Made by a program: the position numbers and the translations under genes. Below, in pieces: positions 51,622 to 60,883 of a stretch of 64,000 nt of DNA. The notes under the pieces are model-generated. The model saw only the letters and a list, made by a program, of their open reading frames with translations, had not been told where the DNA came from and ran no database searches. This DNA is from CAZWRV01 sp964636325. GTDB lineage: Bacteria > Verrucomicrobiota > Lentisphaeria > Victivallales > GWF2-50-93. The stretch is from assembly GCA_964636325.1 (NCBI GenBank), contig CAZWRV010000019.1:1-64000 (forward strand), in the 5' to 3' direction. How positions within the stretch are numbered: position 1 is the first letter of the stretch; every line of letters starts with the position of its first letter.

Positions 51622-52480
51622 GCCGCAGAGTAAAAATGGGAATCTGAAAGTCCTCCTCAACGAGAGCGTGCAGTCCGCCTTGGACAACTTTTCCGGGTGC
51701 TTCGGGGCGAGGATCGCGTATTTCGCCACCGACATGCGCGAGCTCAAGGTCGGTCAGAAGAAGCGGATGTGCCGCTACTGCTCGCTGATCCGGTCAAGGC
51801 TTTACGGCGACGGACGCTGCCTGGAGCAGGACAGGGCCAAGCTGCAAGAGGCCTCGGAGAGGGGGTCGCTGCTGTCCTACACGTGCCACGGGGGCCTGGT
51901 CGAGGCGATAATTCCGGTCTATGCCGACGGCGTACTGATCGGCTTTGTAATGACCGGCCAGTTCCGTACGGTGTCCGCTCCGCCGAAGGGCGTATTGGAT
52001 GACTGGACGCGCAGGTTCGGGAAGGCCGCCGAAATAAAATCCGCATTCATGGAAGTCCCCGAAATATCTTCCGTAAAACTGCCCAGCATGCTCGGGCTCT
52101 TCTCGATGCTGGTCCGCTCGATCGCGAAAGAGGGGATTGCCGGGATACAGGGAGACATGCTTGTCGAAAAGGTGCTGGACAGGATAAGGCGCGATCCTGC
52201 GAATCCGCCGACTCTGGCCGAAGCGGCCCGGCTGGCGGGACGCAGCCGCTCGTCGGTGTCCCACGCGTTCAAGGCCAGGCTTGGAAGATCGTTCAAGTCG
52301 TACGTCATAGACATGCGGCTGGCGCGCGCCGAAGAAATACTCTGCAACAGCCCTGGGTCGACAGTCAAGGAGGCGGCGTCAAGGATCGGATTCCAGGACG
52401 AGTTCTATTTCTCCAGGATATTCAGGAAATATCGGGGCTTCCCCCCGTCGGAGCTGGCAAGGCGCGGCCGGCGTCCTTGA
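51602..52480 (+). CDS. AraC-family regulator with PocR sensory domain
   Basis: About 293 residues. The N-terminal PocR domain reads FGARIAYFATDMRELKVG, YCSLIRSRLYGDGRCLEQDR, LLSYTCHGGLVEAIIPVYAD and LIGFVMTGQFR. The C-terminal double helix-turn-helix reads LAEAARLAGRSRSSVSHAFK and ASRIGFQDEFYFSRIFRKYR. PocR proteins sense small diols or hydrocarbon derivatives in known cases and activate divergent catabolic genes. Here the partner is the URO-D-like gene. ATG 51602 is used; ATG at 51614 or 51620 is possible. Confidence 0.88.
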   Translation: MSNIMSMPQSKNGNLKVLLNESVQSALDNFSGCFGARIAYFATDMRELKVGQKKRMCRYCSLIRSRLYGDGRCLEQDRAKLQEASERGSLLSYTCHGGLVEAIIPVYADGVLIGFVMTGQFRTVSAPPKGVLDDWTRRFGKAAEIKSAFMEVPEISSVKLPSMLGLFSMLVRSIAKEGIAGIQGDMLVEKVLDRIRRDPANPPTLAEAARLAGRSRSSVSHAFKARLGRSFKSYVIDMRLARAEEILCNSPGSTVKEAASRIGFQDEFYFSRIFRKYRGFPPSELARRGRRP

Positions 52481-52515
52481 GATGCGTTTCAGATATGACA
52501 CGGACCGCGCGGAAA

Positions 52516-53277
52516 TCAGCGCGCGAAGGACAGGATGAGGATAAACACCGCCAATGCGACCCCAGCAATTTTCCAGCAGTTCAAGCATTCGCGGTAGATG
52601 ATGAACAACAGCAGGAGGCCGAATCCCATTCCGATGCCTTGAACCAGAGGGAACACTACTACGGCGGGCAGACGCATAGATCCTATGAGACTCAGATTGG
52701 CGGCCGCGGCGGCGGTGCCGACCGAGAGCCCCCATTTCCATTCAACAGGCTTGATGTCAAGGACAATGCCGCGCCGGAAGCCTATGAGCAGTTCCACGTA
52801 GAATCCGATGCTGAATATCAGCAGCGCGAACTGGGCCGTTCCGACATCAGGCCAGAAAACACCTTTGAGCTTATAGCCCAGCATCAAAAGTCCGTTGCCC
52901 AGGAAAACTGACACAAGTGCGGGCGCCCCACCAATGCCTGCGGCATTAGCCTTCAAGATGCTCTTGTCCGCCCCCATCCCCTTCCAGGAAGTCCATAGGA
53001 GCACGGCGAATGCCGCGATGATCAGCCAATCCGTGGCATGATGCCAGCGCTCCCGGAGCAGCATGGGGGCAAGGGCGACTGGAACGACAAGGGCCACATT
53101 CGCAAGCATCCATACCAGTGAGGGCGGGTAATGCCGATTTGCCGTGATCATGCTGCGCATGACCAGTATGTAGAGGAATCCCATGGCAGCCGTCAAAAGC
53201 CAAAGCGGAGATGTCCCGCTGAACACGTATTCCTTCAAAATGCCGTCATATATTAGCATCAATTGATAAAGCCACAT
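52516..53277 (-). CDS. DMT-superfamily permease, N-terminus apparently missing
   Basis: 253 residues with about eight hydrophobic segments (PLWLLTAAMGFLYILVMRS to IAGVALAVFILILSFAR). EamA-type DMT permeases normally have ten, as two repeats of five. Here the first two seem absent, since the protein opens with a short amphipathic stretch (WLYQLMLIYDGILKEYVF). The pair-repeat architecture is otherwise visible. Possible substrate: a sugar or sugar derivative, by context. It is divergent from the AraC regulator at 53346. It could be a truncated gene or an unusual short transporter. Confidence 0.65.
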   Translation of the reverse strand: MWLYQLMLIYDGILKEYVFSGTSPLWLLTAAMGFLYILVMRSMITANRHYPPSLVWMLANVALVVPVALAPMLLRERWHHATDWLIIAAFAVLLWTSWKGMGADKSILKANAAGIGGAPALVSVFLGNGLLMLGYKLKGVFWPDVGTAQFALLIFSIGFYVELLIGFRRGIVLDIKPVEWKWGLSVGTAAAAANLSLIGSMRLPAVVVFPLVQGIGMGFGLLLLFIIYRECLNCWKIAGVALAVFILILSFAR

Positions 53278-53295
53278 ACGGATATAATTCTTATA

Positions 53296-53315
53296 AAGCA
53301 GTATTATATTATCAT
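53296..53315. promoter_or_regulatory. 20-bp motif shared with the region upstream of 60340
   Basis: AAGCAGTATTATATTATCAT matches AAGCAGTGTTATATTATCAT at 60454-60473 in 19 of 20 positions. Both lie upstream of minus-strand genes in the same orientation. Candidate common operator or promoter. Confidence 0.45.
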
Positions 53316-53345
53316 CATTGCAATATAACTAATGGGGCTTCGTCC

Positions 53346-54137
53346 ATGCTTTCATACAGGAATCTGATCAGGCCGGGGATGTCGGCCAGCGGCGCCATGG
53401 GCGACTGGATGCTGGGGATGACCCTCAGGGGGCGCAACCACGAGTTCCATTCCGGCGGCGACTTCTCCCAGGGCCTGCATGATCTCATCGTCATCAAGGC
53501 GAACACGGACCATCGCTGGAAGGTGACGGAGGATGGCGGGCCGTGGGAGGTGATATATTTCATATTCCATCCCGGTCCGGCGATGATGCAGCTCTTGAAG
53601 CTTCCGGAGATACGGCCTGGGATAATGAGGCTTTCCCTGGCGGGATCCCCGGTCCGGGGTAAAGTGCGTGCGGCATTGCTTGAGGGGCACAGGGTTCTGA
53701 ACAGCCACTTGCCTAACCGCGAAAATCTGGCCATGAACTGCCTGGAGAACGCGCTGCTTTGGTGCCAGGCGGAGATGAACCAGGCGAGGACGCCTGTTGA
53801 TCCTCGCATCCAGAAGGCCATTGAATATCTGGCGAACAATCTGGGCAGGGCGGTGTATCTTGCCGACGTGGCCCGTGCGGCGTCATTGTCCACGCCCAGG
53901 CTTATGACTCTGTTCAGAAAGCATGCCGGAACCACACCGATGGAATATTTGGAGAGGGAGCGCATGGAACGGGCAAGCGAGATGCTCTCGCTCAGTTATC
54001 ATGCCGTCAAGGAGATCGCGGGACTGGTCGGCTACGGGGACACCGTCCATTTTTCAAAACGCTTCGCCCGGCGTTTCAAGCTTTCCCCTAAGGCCTATCG
54101 CCTGGCGCAGAAACGCAAGATGAAGAAGCCGTCCTGA
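53346..54137 (+). CDS. AraC-family transcriptional regulator
   Basis: 263 residues. The N-terminal half is a cupin-like sensor (GRNHEFHSGGDFSQGLHDLI, WEVIYFIFHPGPAMMQLL). The C-terminal two HTH motifs are VYLADVARAASLSTPRLMTL with FRKHAGTTPMEYLERERMER, and IAGLVGYGDTVHFSKRFARR. Such regulators usually activate sugar catabolism genes. It is divergent from the DMT permease (69 bp apart) and convergent with the GH2 gene. The shared 20-mer at 53296 lies in its promoter region. Confidence 0.88.
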   Translation: MLSYRNLIRPGMSASGAMGDWMLGMTLRGRNHEFHSGGDFSQGLHDLIVIKANTDHRWKVTEDGGPWEVIYFIFHPGPAMMQLLKLPEIRPGIMRLSLAGSPVRGKVRAALLEGHRVLNSHLPNRENLAMNCLENALLWCQAEMNQARTPVDPRIQKAIEYLANNLGRAVYLADVARAASLSTPRLMTLFRKHAGTTPMEYLERERMERASEMLSLSYHAVKEIAGLVGYGDTVHFSKRFARRFKLSPKAYRLAQKRKMKKPS

Positions 54138-54175
54138 GCCGCGAGAATATGTTTCCGCTAATTGCCCTCCGCCTG

Positions 54176-56977
54176 CTATGCGGTTGCCTGGATCATGTGC
54201 GATACGGCTGCGTCGGAGAGTGCAAGTCCGGGCTTGAACTGGCCGCCCATCGCATACGCGCACATTTTGGAGAGCAGATATCGCGCCTCCGGAAATCTCG
54301 GAGACAGGTCCAGGCTTGTAAGAATCACGCCCCCTTTTCCAAAGGATCTCTCCAGCAGGTAACCGAGCGGATGGCAGACGGGATATCGATGTATGACTCG
54401 GATTGCCGGTTCGCCGTTCGCCAGTCCGAACGGCTCCAGTTCGATAGGCGGCGCGTCGTTCATCAACCGGTAGAACTGCAGATCCGCAAATCCCTCATGC
54501 GGAAAATCGCCGAGCATCGGATGCTTGCGGATTACCGTTCCATTCTGGCCATCCTCGTAAGGTGCGTAATTCGCGCCGGGCGTGAAGAAATAGCCTTGGC
54601 CGCCGCAGCCGTTTCCGCCGTGGGGCCGGACCATCCCTTCGCCTGCGGCCAGGATGACGCGGCCTCCGCCGCGCATAAATTCCGTCAAGTGATCATCCAG
54701 CTTGTCGCTCAATACGACGGAAGTCTTGCAGGGAGGCAGCCCGGCGGCCGTGATAAGCGGGACATCTTTCCAGTCATGGAGCCAGCCCTGCTCCGGCCTG
54801 CCGTAGCGCATGACATTGCGTGGAAGGGTGGCCTCCGGGAAAATCCAAAGATTCCACGAGTTGGTGACGATGCGGTGAGCTTCCAAGAGGGACACTTCTA
54901 GCCTCGCCGCCTTCGGATAAGCAACTGGAGGAAGCTCAATTCGGATTTCCCCGATCGGATGCGTGCGATAGGGCTTGTGGGCAAAGGCGGATTCACCTCT
55001 GGAAATAATCTTGCCTGCGCAGTTCAGCCGCCATCCGAGGGAGGGCTTCTTCATGGGGGGATGGGAGAAGTCGGAGACGAAGAACTTGCATTTGAAGTGT
55101 GCGCCTCCTGTCAGTACACGGTCTTCGAATGCCAGGCTTGACAGGACAACGGTGTCGCCGTTTGTCTCGAGCCATGTCTTTGCGTCGGCGATTTTCCGGC
55201 AATAAAACTCATCGATGATTCCTTGCGGCGACGGATTGGCGTCCATGGCGTTGAAATGGCTTATTCCGGCCAGGGTCGGATTGTCGCGGCGGCAGTTCTC
55301 CATCTTCGCCTTCGCCTCCAGAAGCTGAAGGCGCTGGCTCCGGTCGGCAAAGTCTGGGAGGCGATGTGCCAGCCCATGGCGGCCGGCCGCATCCAGGGCG
55401 ATGTCGATGCAGTATGGACGTATCGCGCCCGAATATTTCTTCCGGATTCGGACGTCTGGGAACGAGCTCCACCAGCGGAACTCGTGCTGGATGAGAGGCT
55501 TGGGTCGGGAGAGCTTCGTATTGGCTTCCGCATTGACGAAGTCCTCCGGCAGTTCGCCGTTGTGGCCGCCGTCAGTCCAGATTACCATGGCGGTCGGCTT
55601 GATCTCCTTTGTCTCGCGGTAGCACTGCCATGCTGTTCTGGGATAAAATGTTCTGCCTCCGAGCTCGTTGCTCATGCAGTATATGTTTGCGGAGGGATGG
55701 TTGACGTCGCGAAGTACGATTTTGTTCCACTGGCCGCGCAGCGTTTCACGGTTCGACGCCATGGGCTGCGGCCATGGGTAGACATGCCACGGCGACATTC
55801 CGGCCCATGCCCCCAGCATGCCCATCTCGCTCTGGATCAAGAGGCCCATCTCGTCGGCCACGTCAAAATATTCCGGGGCGTAGACGTACGACTGGCATCT
55901 GACCTGGTTGTAGCCGTATTCGCGCAAGGCCCTGAGCTTGCGCCTCCAGCGTTCGCGGCTGGTGTCCGGGCATCCTGTTTCAGGGCAGCTGAGGAAATCG
56001 CCTGTGCCGCGTATGTAGTAAGGTTCACCGTTGACGAGAAAGTTATTTCCCCGAGCCGCCAGAGTTACAAAGCCTGTCCTCTCGATCTGGGCGTCAAGGG
56101 CTCCTTCCTGCCCGCAAAGTTCGGCCTCGACACGGTAGAGGTTCGGCGTGTCCGGACTCCAGAGGAGCGGGGAAGAAACTGGCAGGCGGAAATTTATGTC
56201 GGCGCCGATGACCGGCCGCTCCACGGCGATTGGATTCACAGCCTTTCCTGTCCCGGGATGGACAGCGAGCCTTAGCATAAGCTTATTTCTTGCGGAGCCG
56301 CCTATTCTTGCGGAGATGCGCAGCTCCTGCCTGTCCACGTCGGGATAGAGGGAGAGCCGTTCCAGGAAGCATTCCCCGACGGATGTGATTTCAACTCCGC
56401 GATATAGACCTGACCAGCTGCCCTGCCAGTTGTAGGCGAAGCCGAATTCCCGGTTGCGCTCGTGGATGCGTACGACAAGGTCGTTGCCGCTGCCGGACCT
56501 GACGATGCCGGAGATCTCGAAGGCGAAGGGGACAAACGGCAAATCATTGCAGCCAAGATACTTGCCGTTCAGCCATGCTTCAGCGCTCGGATGCGCACCT
56601 CCGAAGTTGAGCCAGAGGCGTCTTCCAGACCAGGTTTCCGGAATCGCGAAAGATTTGGCATACCAGCCCGTCCCCTTGTATGTGGCGCGGAAAGTCCGTG
56701 CCTTCAGCCGGAAGTCCCAGACTTCGTCGTCTGCATCTCCGCCGAATCCCTGTCCCTGCCAGCAACCCGGCACCTTGATTGACCGCTTGATCGTGTCCGG
56801 CCTCCTGAACCACGATTTCTTTATGCCTTCGTCCGCCGGATCCAGCCTGAAGCGCCAGCCGTCCGAAAGGTTCATCCGCTTTTCCGAAGGATGGAGGAAG
56901 AGCGGATTTACACGAACCGGGGATAGCTTCGCGGCCCGGGGAGATTCTTTACTATGCTGTGATTTTCCGGCCGGCAT
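54176..56977 (-). CDS. Glycoside hydrolase family 2 protein (beta-galactosidase/glucuronidase-like)
   Basis: 933 residues. GH2 order: jelly-roll sugar-binding domain (WRFRLDPADEGIKKSWF, WLNFGGAHPSAEAWLNGKYL), immunoglobulin-like domain, then the TIM barrel with NPYYIRGTGD-type start (LVNGEPYYIRGTGDFL), acid/base at IYCMSNELGG (N-E pair) and a candidate nucleophile Glu in PKPLIQHEFRWW. The C-terminal 350 residues form extra beta and glutamine-amidotransferase-like segments. No signal peptide is seen, so it may be cytoplasmic. ATG 56977 follows GGAGG, two bases after the stop of the URO-D-like gene, so the two are cotranscribed. The substrate is probably a beta-galactoside or glucuronide. Confidence 0.85.
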   Translation of the reverse strand: MPAGKSQHSKESPRAAKLSPVRVNPLFLHPSEKRMNLSDGWRFRLDPADEGIKKSWFRRPDTIKRSIKVPGCWQGQGFGGDADDEVWDFRLKARTFRATYKGTGWYAKSFAIPETWSGRRLWLNFGGAHPSAEAWLNGKYLGCNDLPFVPFAFEISGIVRSGSGNDLVVRIHERNREFGFAYNWQGSWSGLYRGVEITSVGECFLERLSLYPDVDRQELRISARIGGSARNKLMLRLAVHPGTGKAVNPIAVERPVIGADINFRLPVSSPLLWSPDTPNLYRVEAELCGQEGALDAQIERTGFVTLAARGNNFLVNGEPYYIRGTGDFLSCPETGCPDTSRERWRRKLRALREYGYNQVRCQSYVYAPEYFDVADEMGLLIQSEMGMLGAWAGMSPWHVYPWPQPMASNRETLRGQWNKIVLRDVNHPSANIYCMSNELGGRTFYPRTAWQCYRETKEIKPTAMVIWTDGGHNGELPEDFVNAEANTKLSRPKPLIQHEFRWWSSFPDVRIRKKYSGAIRPYCIDIALDAAGRHGLAHRLPDFADRSQRLQLLEAKAKMENCRRDNPTLAGISHFNAMDANPSPQGIIDEFYCRKIADAKTWLETNGDTVVLSSLAFEDRVLTGGAHFKCKFFVSDFSHPPMKKPSLGWRLNCAGKIISRGESAFAHKPYRTHPIGEIRIELPPVAYPKAARLEVSLLEAHRIVTNSWNLWIFPEATLPRNVMRYGRPEQGWLHDWKDVPLITAAGLPPCKTSVVLSDKLDDHLTEFMRGGGRVILAAGEGMVRPHGGNGCGGQGYFFTPGANYAPYEDGQNGTVIRKHPMLGDFPHEGFADLQFYRLMNDAPPIELEPFGLANGEPAIRVIHRYPVCHPLGYLLERSFGKGGVILTSLDLSPRFPEARYLLSKMCAYAMGGQFKPGLALSDAAVSHMIQATA

Positions 56978-56978
56978 T

Positions 56979-58088
56979 TTATCCTCCTAGAACTTGGCGT
57001 TTGATATTCATATAATATTGGAAATCCGCAAATGAGATGTCCGGCGGTATAGCGTGGTCGATCCATGGAATGTATCCTCCTCCGCGGATGACTGGTGCGA
57101 GCCTGGCGAGTTCCTTGTCAATCGCCTTCGGTCCTTTGGCAATCACTCGCTTGTCGACTCCGCCGACCATGCAGAACTTCCTTCCATATTTCTTCCGCAT
57201 TGCCACGGGATCCATCCCTGCCGCGACCTCCATCGGGTTGAATCCGTCCACGCCCGCCTCGAGGAACAGCGGGATCAACGCCTCGAAATCCCCGTCAGTG
57301 TCTACGATGGCGATCCTTATGCCGCAGTCTTTGAGAAACTTGATGTATCTACGGTAATGGTGGAGAAAAAATTCCCCGAAGATGTTCGGGCCGATGAGCG
57401 GTCCCCCCTTGCCTGCGAGATCCTCATGTATGATGATGTAGTCGAACCGGACGTCGTTCAGCGCCCTCTCATACAGCCTGATGATGTAGTCGCAGAGGAA
57501 CTCAAGGCAGTCCTTGACGAGGACAGGATCGTCGTAGAACATATATGAGAGACGTTCCGTTCCGATCCAGGTGCGCAGCATGCTGTAGAATCCGAAGTCG
57601 CCCCATATCTGGTTGATGCAGACAGGATTCTCCGAGACGCGCGCTCTTTCCACGAATGAATCCCAGTCATTGGGATAACGGGCTTCCAACCCGCCTTCGT
57701 AGCGCCTGCGCATCTCCCCGAAGCTTGCACGGTTCTTGACGGCGAAGTCGATGTAGTGGTCCATGCAGATGCTCGTATATTTGCCGTCGACCTTCAACCC
57801 TTGGCGCGTGCGGCCGAAAGAGTCGATGAAGTAAAGATATTCCGGCGTCTCGCTCAGAATCCTGTGTTCAAATTGCGGAAGGGGGCCGGACGGATTAATT
57901 CCGGTTGCCAGGCATCCGTCCAGGTTGAAATATTTGTTTCCGGCCAGGAAGCATCCGTCGAGATCGGCTGGAGCGCCTTCGCGGATCCAGCGTTCCCGGG
58001 TCTGGCCCCAGAGGCCGATTTCCAGGTTCGGAACCCGGTCCACGGCCTTGAACTGAAGCGTGTTGACAAAACGTTCCTTAGGTGTCAT
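56979..58088 (-). CDS. URO-D superfamily protein (Asp-type site)
   Basis: 369 residues. N-terminal MTPKERFVNTLQFKAVDRVP is typical of the superfamily. At the position of the zinc HxCG motif it reads IRIAIVDTDGDFEALIP, so His and Cys are replaced by Asp residues. GYIPWIDHAIPPDISFADFQ closes the barrel. It is cotranscribed with the downstream GH2 gene (stop overlaps its ribosome binding site). The operon suggests a role in processing a glycoside-derived product, but the chemistry is unknown. Confidence 0.82.
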   Translation of the reverse strand: MTPKERFVNTLQFKAVDRVPNLEIGLWGQTRERWIREGAPADLDGCFLAGNKYFNLDGCLATGINPSGPLPQFEHRILSETPEYLYFIDSFGRTRQGLKVDGKYTSICMDHYIDFAVKNRASFGEMRRRYEGGLEARYPNDWDSFVERARVSENPVCINQIWGDFGFYSMLRTWIGTERLSYMFYDDPVLVKDCLEFLCDYIIRLYERALNDVRFDYIIIHEDLAGKGGPLIGPNIFGEFFLHHYRRYIKFLKDCGIRIAIVDTDGDFEALIPLFLEAGVDGFNPMEVAAGMDPVAMRKKYGRKFCMVGGVDKRVIAKGPKAIDKELARLAPVIRGGGYIPWIDHAIPPDISFADFQYYMNIKRQVLGG

Positions 58089-58122
58089 AGCAGAACTCCA
58101 TGCGGTTTATTGTTTTTATGGA

Positions 58123-58201
58123 CTGCGCAAGCTTGCTTGCGACCTGTTTTTCGGAGCTTGCGCCGTTGGTAGCAATTGCGACAAGCAAGCTTGCGCGCTC
58201 C
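58123..58201. repeat. Inverted repeat of GCAAGC units between genes
   Basis: GGACTGCGCAAGCTTGCTTGC on the left pairs with the GCAAGCAAGCTTGCGCGCTCC end on the right across ~35 nt, giving a long stem of the REP type. The gap 58089-58225 holds no gene. Confidence 0.45.
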
Positions 58202-58225
58202 AAGACGAAATTCTATTTCATGTTT

Positions 58226-60340
58226 TCATGTTGCATGGCGCTTGTTGAGTTGTCCGATCTTTCGTCGTGAAATCAAGACAGACAAGCGTTCTGAATTATC
58301 CTTTATCCTGTCCAGGACCGACGGCTTGAACATCCTGATCCATTCCGTGGGCACGTTGCCGGAGCCGGAGATTGCGCCTGCGAGCATCGCGGCGCGCCCC
58401 GCGTTTGTGTCCGCGTCACGGCCGATGTTGGTGCCGCCTAATGCGGATTTGCTGACGTCGCCCTTGGCTATTTTAAGGATGGCGAGCGGCAGACCTACTA
58501 TCTCCAGATGCGCGGACTGCCACCAGTTGAACATCAGGCATTTTTCATAAAGCTCCTTCCGTGCCTCGAAGACGTCGTCGTATTTCTCCGCCACATCGAT
58601 GCATGTCGAAAGATATTCGCGGCAGCTTTTGAAGATCCTTCCGCCGATTGCCCTGAGCTGGTCGGAGCGCGAAAGCTTCCAGTCTAGCGAGGCGGCAACT
58701 AGGGCCGCCTCGCAGACGCTGTCGGCGGTCGCGCCGGGCCTCATGGCCTCAGCGACCGCCGCCGCCAGGATGGAAGTCGCAGCGATCTCCACTCCGCGGA
58801 CGTGCATGTAGGCTATGGCCGGGGCGTCGATCACCGCGTATTCCGGATCGGCGATGTGGTAAAGCCCCACGGGCTCTATGCACATCACAGACGTGCCCAT
58901 CGGATTCCAGTGGCCGCTTATCCGCGGATCCCAGCCATCGGAAATCAGGTCGAAGGAATGTCTGTCGTTGAACGGCCAGAGGTTCGCCTTGGACCAGTTA
59001 TTAAGCCAGGTCTCGGCCAGATGCCGGGCCATCACCGGGCGTCCTCCGCGCGAGAGATACGCCTCCAGAAGCAGCTGCATCTGCTGGTTGTCGTCCTCGC
59101 TTTCGAGCCGCTCCGGCTGGAGAATTGTCCGGACTCCGCCCGGATGCTTTGCATCTATCTCCTCATATGTCCAGCCTTCGACAGGCGAGCCCATGGCGTT
59201 GCCGATGGAACTGGCGAGCAGGCAGCCGTAGATCTTGTCCTGGAGGAGGCTGTGCCCGGACTGTCTTTTATCGACCAGCGTCTCATGGACGCTTATGATC
59301 GCCTTCTCCTTTTTGCGGCGCTTCCCCACGACATGAATTATCGGATGCCATTTGTTCGCGATCGGTTCCGCCCATGAGAGCCATTCCTCCGGAAATATTT
59401 TCCGTCCGGCCATGGCGCCGAGGACGGCTCCGCCAAGGATCGGGGCGCCCATGGGCTCGCGCTCGGGGAGAGGGCAGAGAAGCAGGGACATGAAGAGCTT
59501 CGGATCGCCGAGCATTACATCCTTCAAGAGCGGCAGGACAAAGCGGATCGGGTTCGGCGCCAGCGGGCTTTTCTCTCGCTGGCTGCACGGGAAACCTTTC
59601 AGCCATCGATTGATATGCTCCTCTCTCCTCGGTGTGTCGCTGAAATATCCCCTCGTGGATGCGACGCAGTATTCGAGTTCCTGGAAGACGGCCTTGCAGT
59701 TCTCCTTGGCGAGATCAAGGACGGCGGAGGCGACCGCTTCAGGAGAATTGTCCGGATCGAAAGCGGATGCGACCGCGGCGGCGGCAAGACCCGCCCAGTC
59801 TGCGCCGAGGCGTGGCTGGCACACGGAGGCGAGTTCCACGCCGTCGAGATATGCGTACTCCGGATCGCAATAGTGGTATATCCCGACGGCCGGCATCGCG
59901 TCGGCGACGAGGCCGGACGGCACCGTGCCGATTCCGCTGATGCGCGGGTTGCAGCCCTCGCCAAGCAGCTCCTGGGTCGTGTAGAACAGCATCCAGGCCG
60001 TGAAGTTGGAATCCGAGATCTCCTTGCTCCCCCTGAGCGCGCAGGCGAAATCCTCCGGAGTCGCACGTCCCTGCTTGCCAACATATGCCGCCACGCCGAC
60101 ATCCACAAGCGGCGTCAGCTTCGGGAAGGCGGAACAAGTCGCATATGGACGGCTCTTAAGATATTTTTTCTCCTCTTGGGCGCTCACCGGCTCAAGCTTC
60201 AAGTCCAGCAGGTCTCGCGCGCAGGAGACGGCGCGATACTGCTGAGTCCGCACGTGCCATGTCCAGCCGAGCTCCGCGCCGATTGCAGCGCCGAGAAGGC
60301 ATCCTTCGATCCGATCTTTCAAGGTCAAACGTTGTTTCAC
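58226..60340 (-). CDS. Two-domain ADP-ribosylglycohydrolase family protein
   Basis: 704 residues built from two ADP-ribosylglycohydrolase-like units. The first starts DRIEGCLLGAAIGAELGWTW; the second starts DKIYGCLLASSIGNAMGSPV and has ESEDDNQQMQ. The metal-binding motif GGTNIGRDADTNAG near the C-terminus is intact in the second unit only; the first appears degenerate. Relatives hydrolyse ADP-ribose linkages on proteins (DraG), but many Lentisphaerota copies lie in carbohydrate loci, so a glycoside substrate is possible. The start ATG at 60340 is preceded by GGTGATGCGG. Confidence 0.82.
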   Translation of the reverse strand: MKQRLTLKDRIEGCLLGAAIGAELGWTWHVRTQQYRAVSCARDLLDLKLEPVSAQEEKKYLKSRPYATCSAFPKLTPLVDVGVAAYVGKQGRATPEDFACALRGSKEISDSNFTAWMLFYTTQELLGEGCNPRISGIGTVPSGLVADAMPAVGIYHYCDPEYAYLDGVELASVCQPRLGADWAGLAAAAVASAFDPDNSPEAVASAVLDLAKENCKAVFQELEYCVASTRGYFSDTPRREEHINRWLKGFPCSQREKSPLAPNPIRFVLPLLKDVMLGDPKLFMSLLLCPLPEREPMGAPILGGAVLGAMAGRKIFPEEWLSWAEPIANKWHPIIHVVGKRRKKEKAIISVHETLVDKRQSGHSLLQDKIYGCLLASSIGNAMGSPVEGWTYEEIDAKHPGGVRTILQPERLESEDDNQQMQLLLEAYLSRGGRPVMARHLAETWLNNWSKANLWPFNDRHSFDLISDGWDPRISGHWNPMGTSVMCIEPVGLYHIADPEYAVIDAPAIAYMHVRGVEIAATSILAAAVAEAMRPGATADSVCEAALVAASLDWKLSRSDQLRAIGGRIFKSCREYLSTCIDVAEKYDDVFEARKELYEKCLMFNWWQSAHLEIVGLPLAILKIAKGDVSKSALGGTNIGRDADTNAGRAAMLAGAISGSGNVPTEWIRMFKPSVLDRIKDNSERLSVLISRRKIGQLNKRHAT

Positions 60341-60453
60341 CGCATCACCTTCATGTGTTTTATTATCATTTATATTATTCGGGCGGAGGAATATCCGCGC
60401 ATGTATAAAACGTATAAGAAGCTTCCTTGATGTCCATGTGTAATCTTATTATG

Positions 60454-60492
60454 AAGCAGTGTTATATTATCATATTTCAGATTTCCTGAGCG
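60454..60492. promoter_or_regulatory. Upstream control region: shared 20-mer and a solo element end
   Basis: AAGCAGTGTTATATTATCAT (60454-60473) repeats the motif at 53296. It is followed at 60477-60492 by TTCAGATTTCCTGAGC, identical over 16 bases to the reverse complement of the right end of repeat copy A, with no partner end 90 bp away. ATGTCCAT (60431-60438) also matches the AraC motif at 51564. Confidence 0.35.
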
Positions 60493-60635
60493 TAAGTCTC
60501 TACGCGGCGGAAGTTCCCGCCGCCGAGAAGACGGTTGAATAGAATTCAACTCTCCATCCGCCGGTCGGCGGATATAATAAAACAATCGAATTTCAGAGTA
60601 GTGGCTATCTGCGGAGCTCGCAGTATTGTCGATGT

Positions 60636-60722
60636 GAAACTCGAAGTACGCGCTCGATCCGAGAGCGGCCTGACATAAAGAATGTCGCACTCGGATCGTG
60701 CGACGTACTTGAGGCAAGTTTC
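60636..60722. repeat. GAAACT...AGTTTC three-way-junction repeat, copy 2
   Basis: Outer arms GAAACTCGAAGTAC and GTACTTGAGGCAAGTTTC enclose the hairpin-forming CGCTCGATCCGAGAGCG and TCGCACTCGGATCGTGCGA. It lies in the 60341-60883 gene-free stretch. Confidence 0.6.
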
Positions 60723-60772
60723 AGGAGAGTGCCTCTCCCCGAGCGCGAAACGCCTCGGGGTTCTGTCGGTCA

Positions 60773-60850
60773 GAAACTCGAAGTAGCGCAGGTATTCCTA
60801 CCTGCGGATTGCGCAGACAGGAATGTCTACGCCACTTCGAGGCGAGTTTC
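60773..60850. repeat. GAAACT...AGTTTC three-way-junction repeat, copy 3
   Basis: Very similar to copy 1 at 35842-35916: same flanks and the same inner hairpins (CGCAGGTATTCCTACCTGCG and GCAGACAGGAATGTCTAC). It ends 33 bp beyond the stop of the minus-strand URO-D-like gene. Confidence 0.7.
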
Positions 60851-60883
60851 AGAGGAGGTGGCGCCAATAGGGGAAGAGGCGTT

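Noticed and set aside
60341..60883. CRISPR array
   Set aside because: The repeats are palindromic elements with different spacing and no regular spacers.
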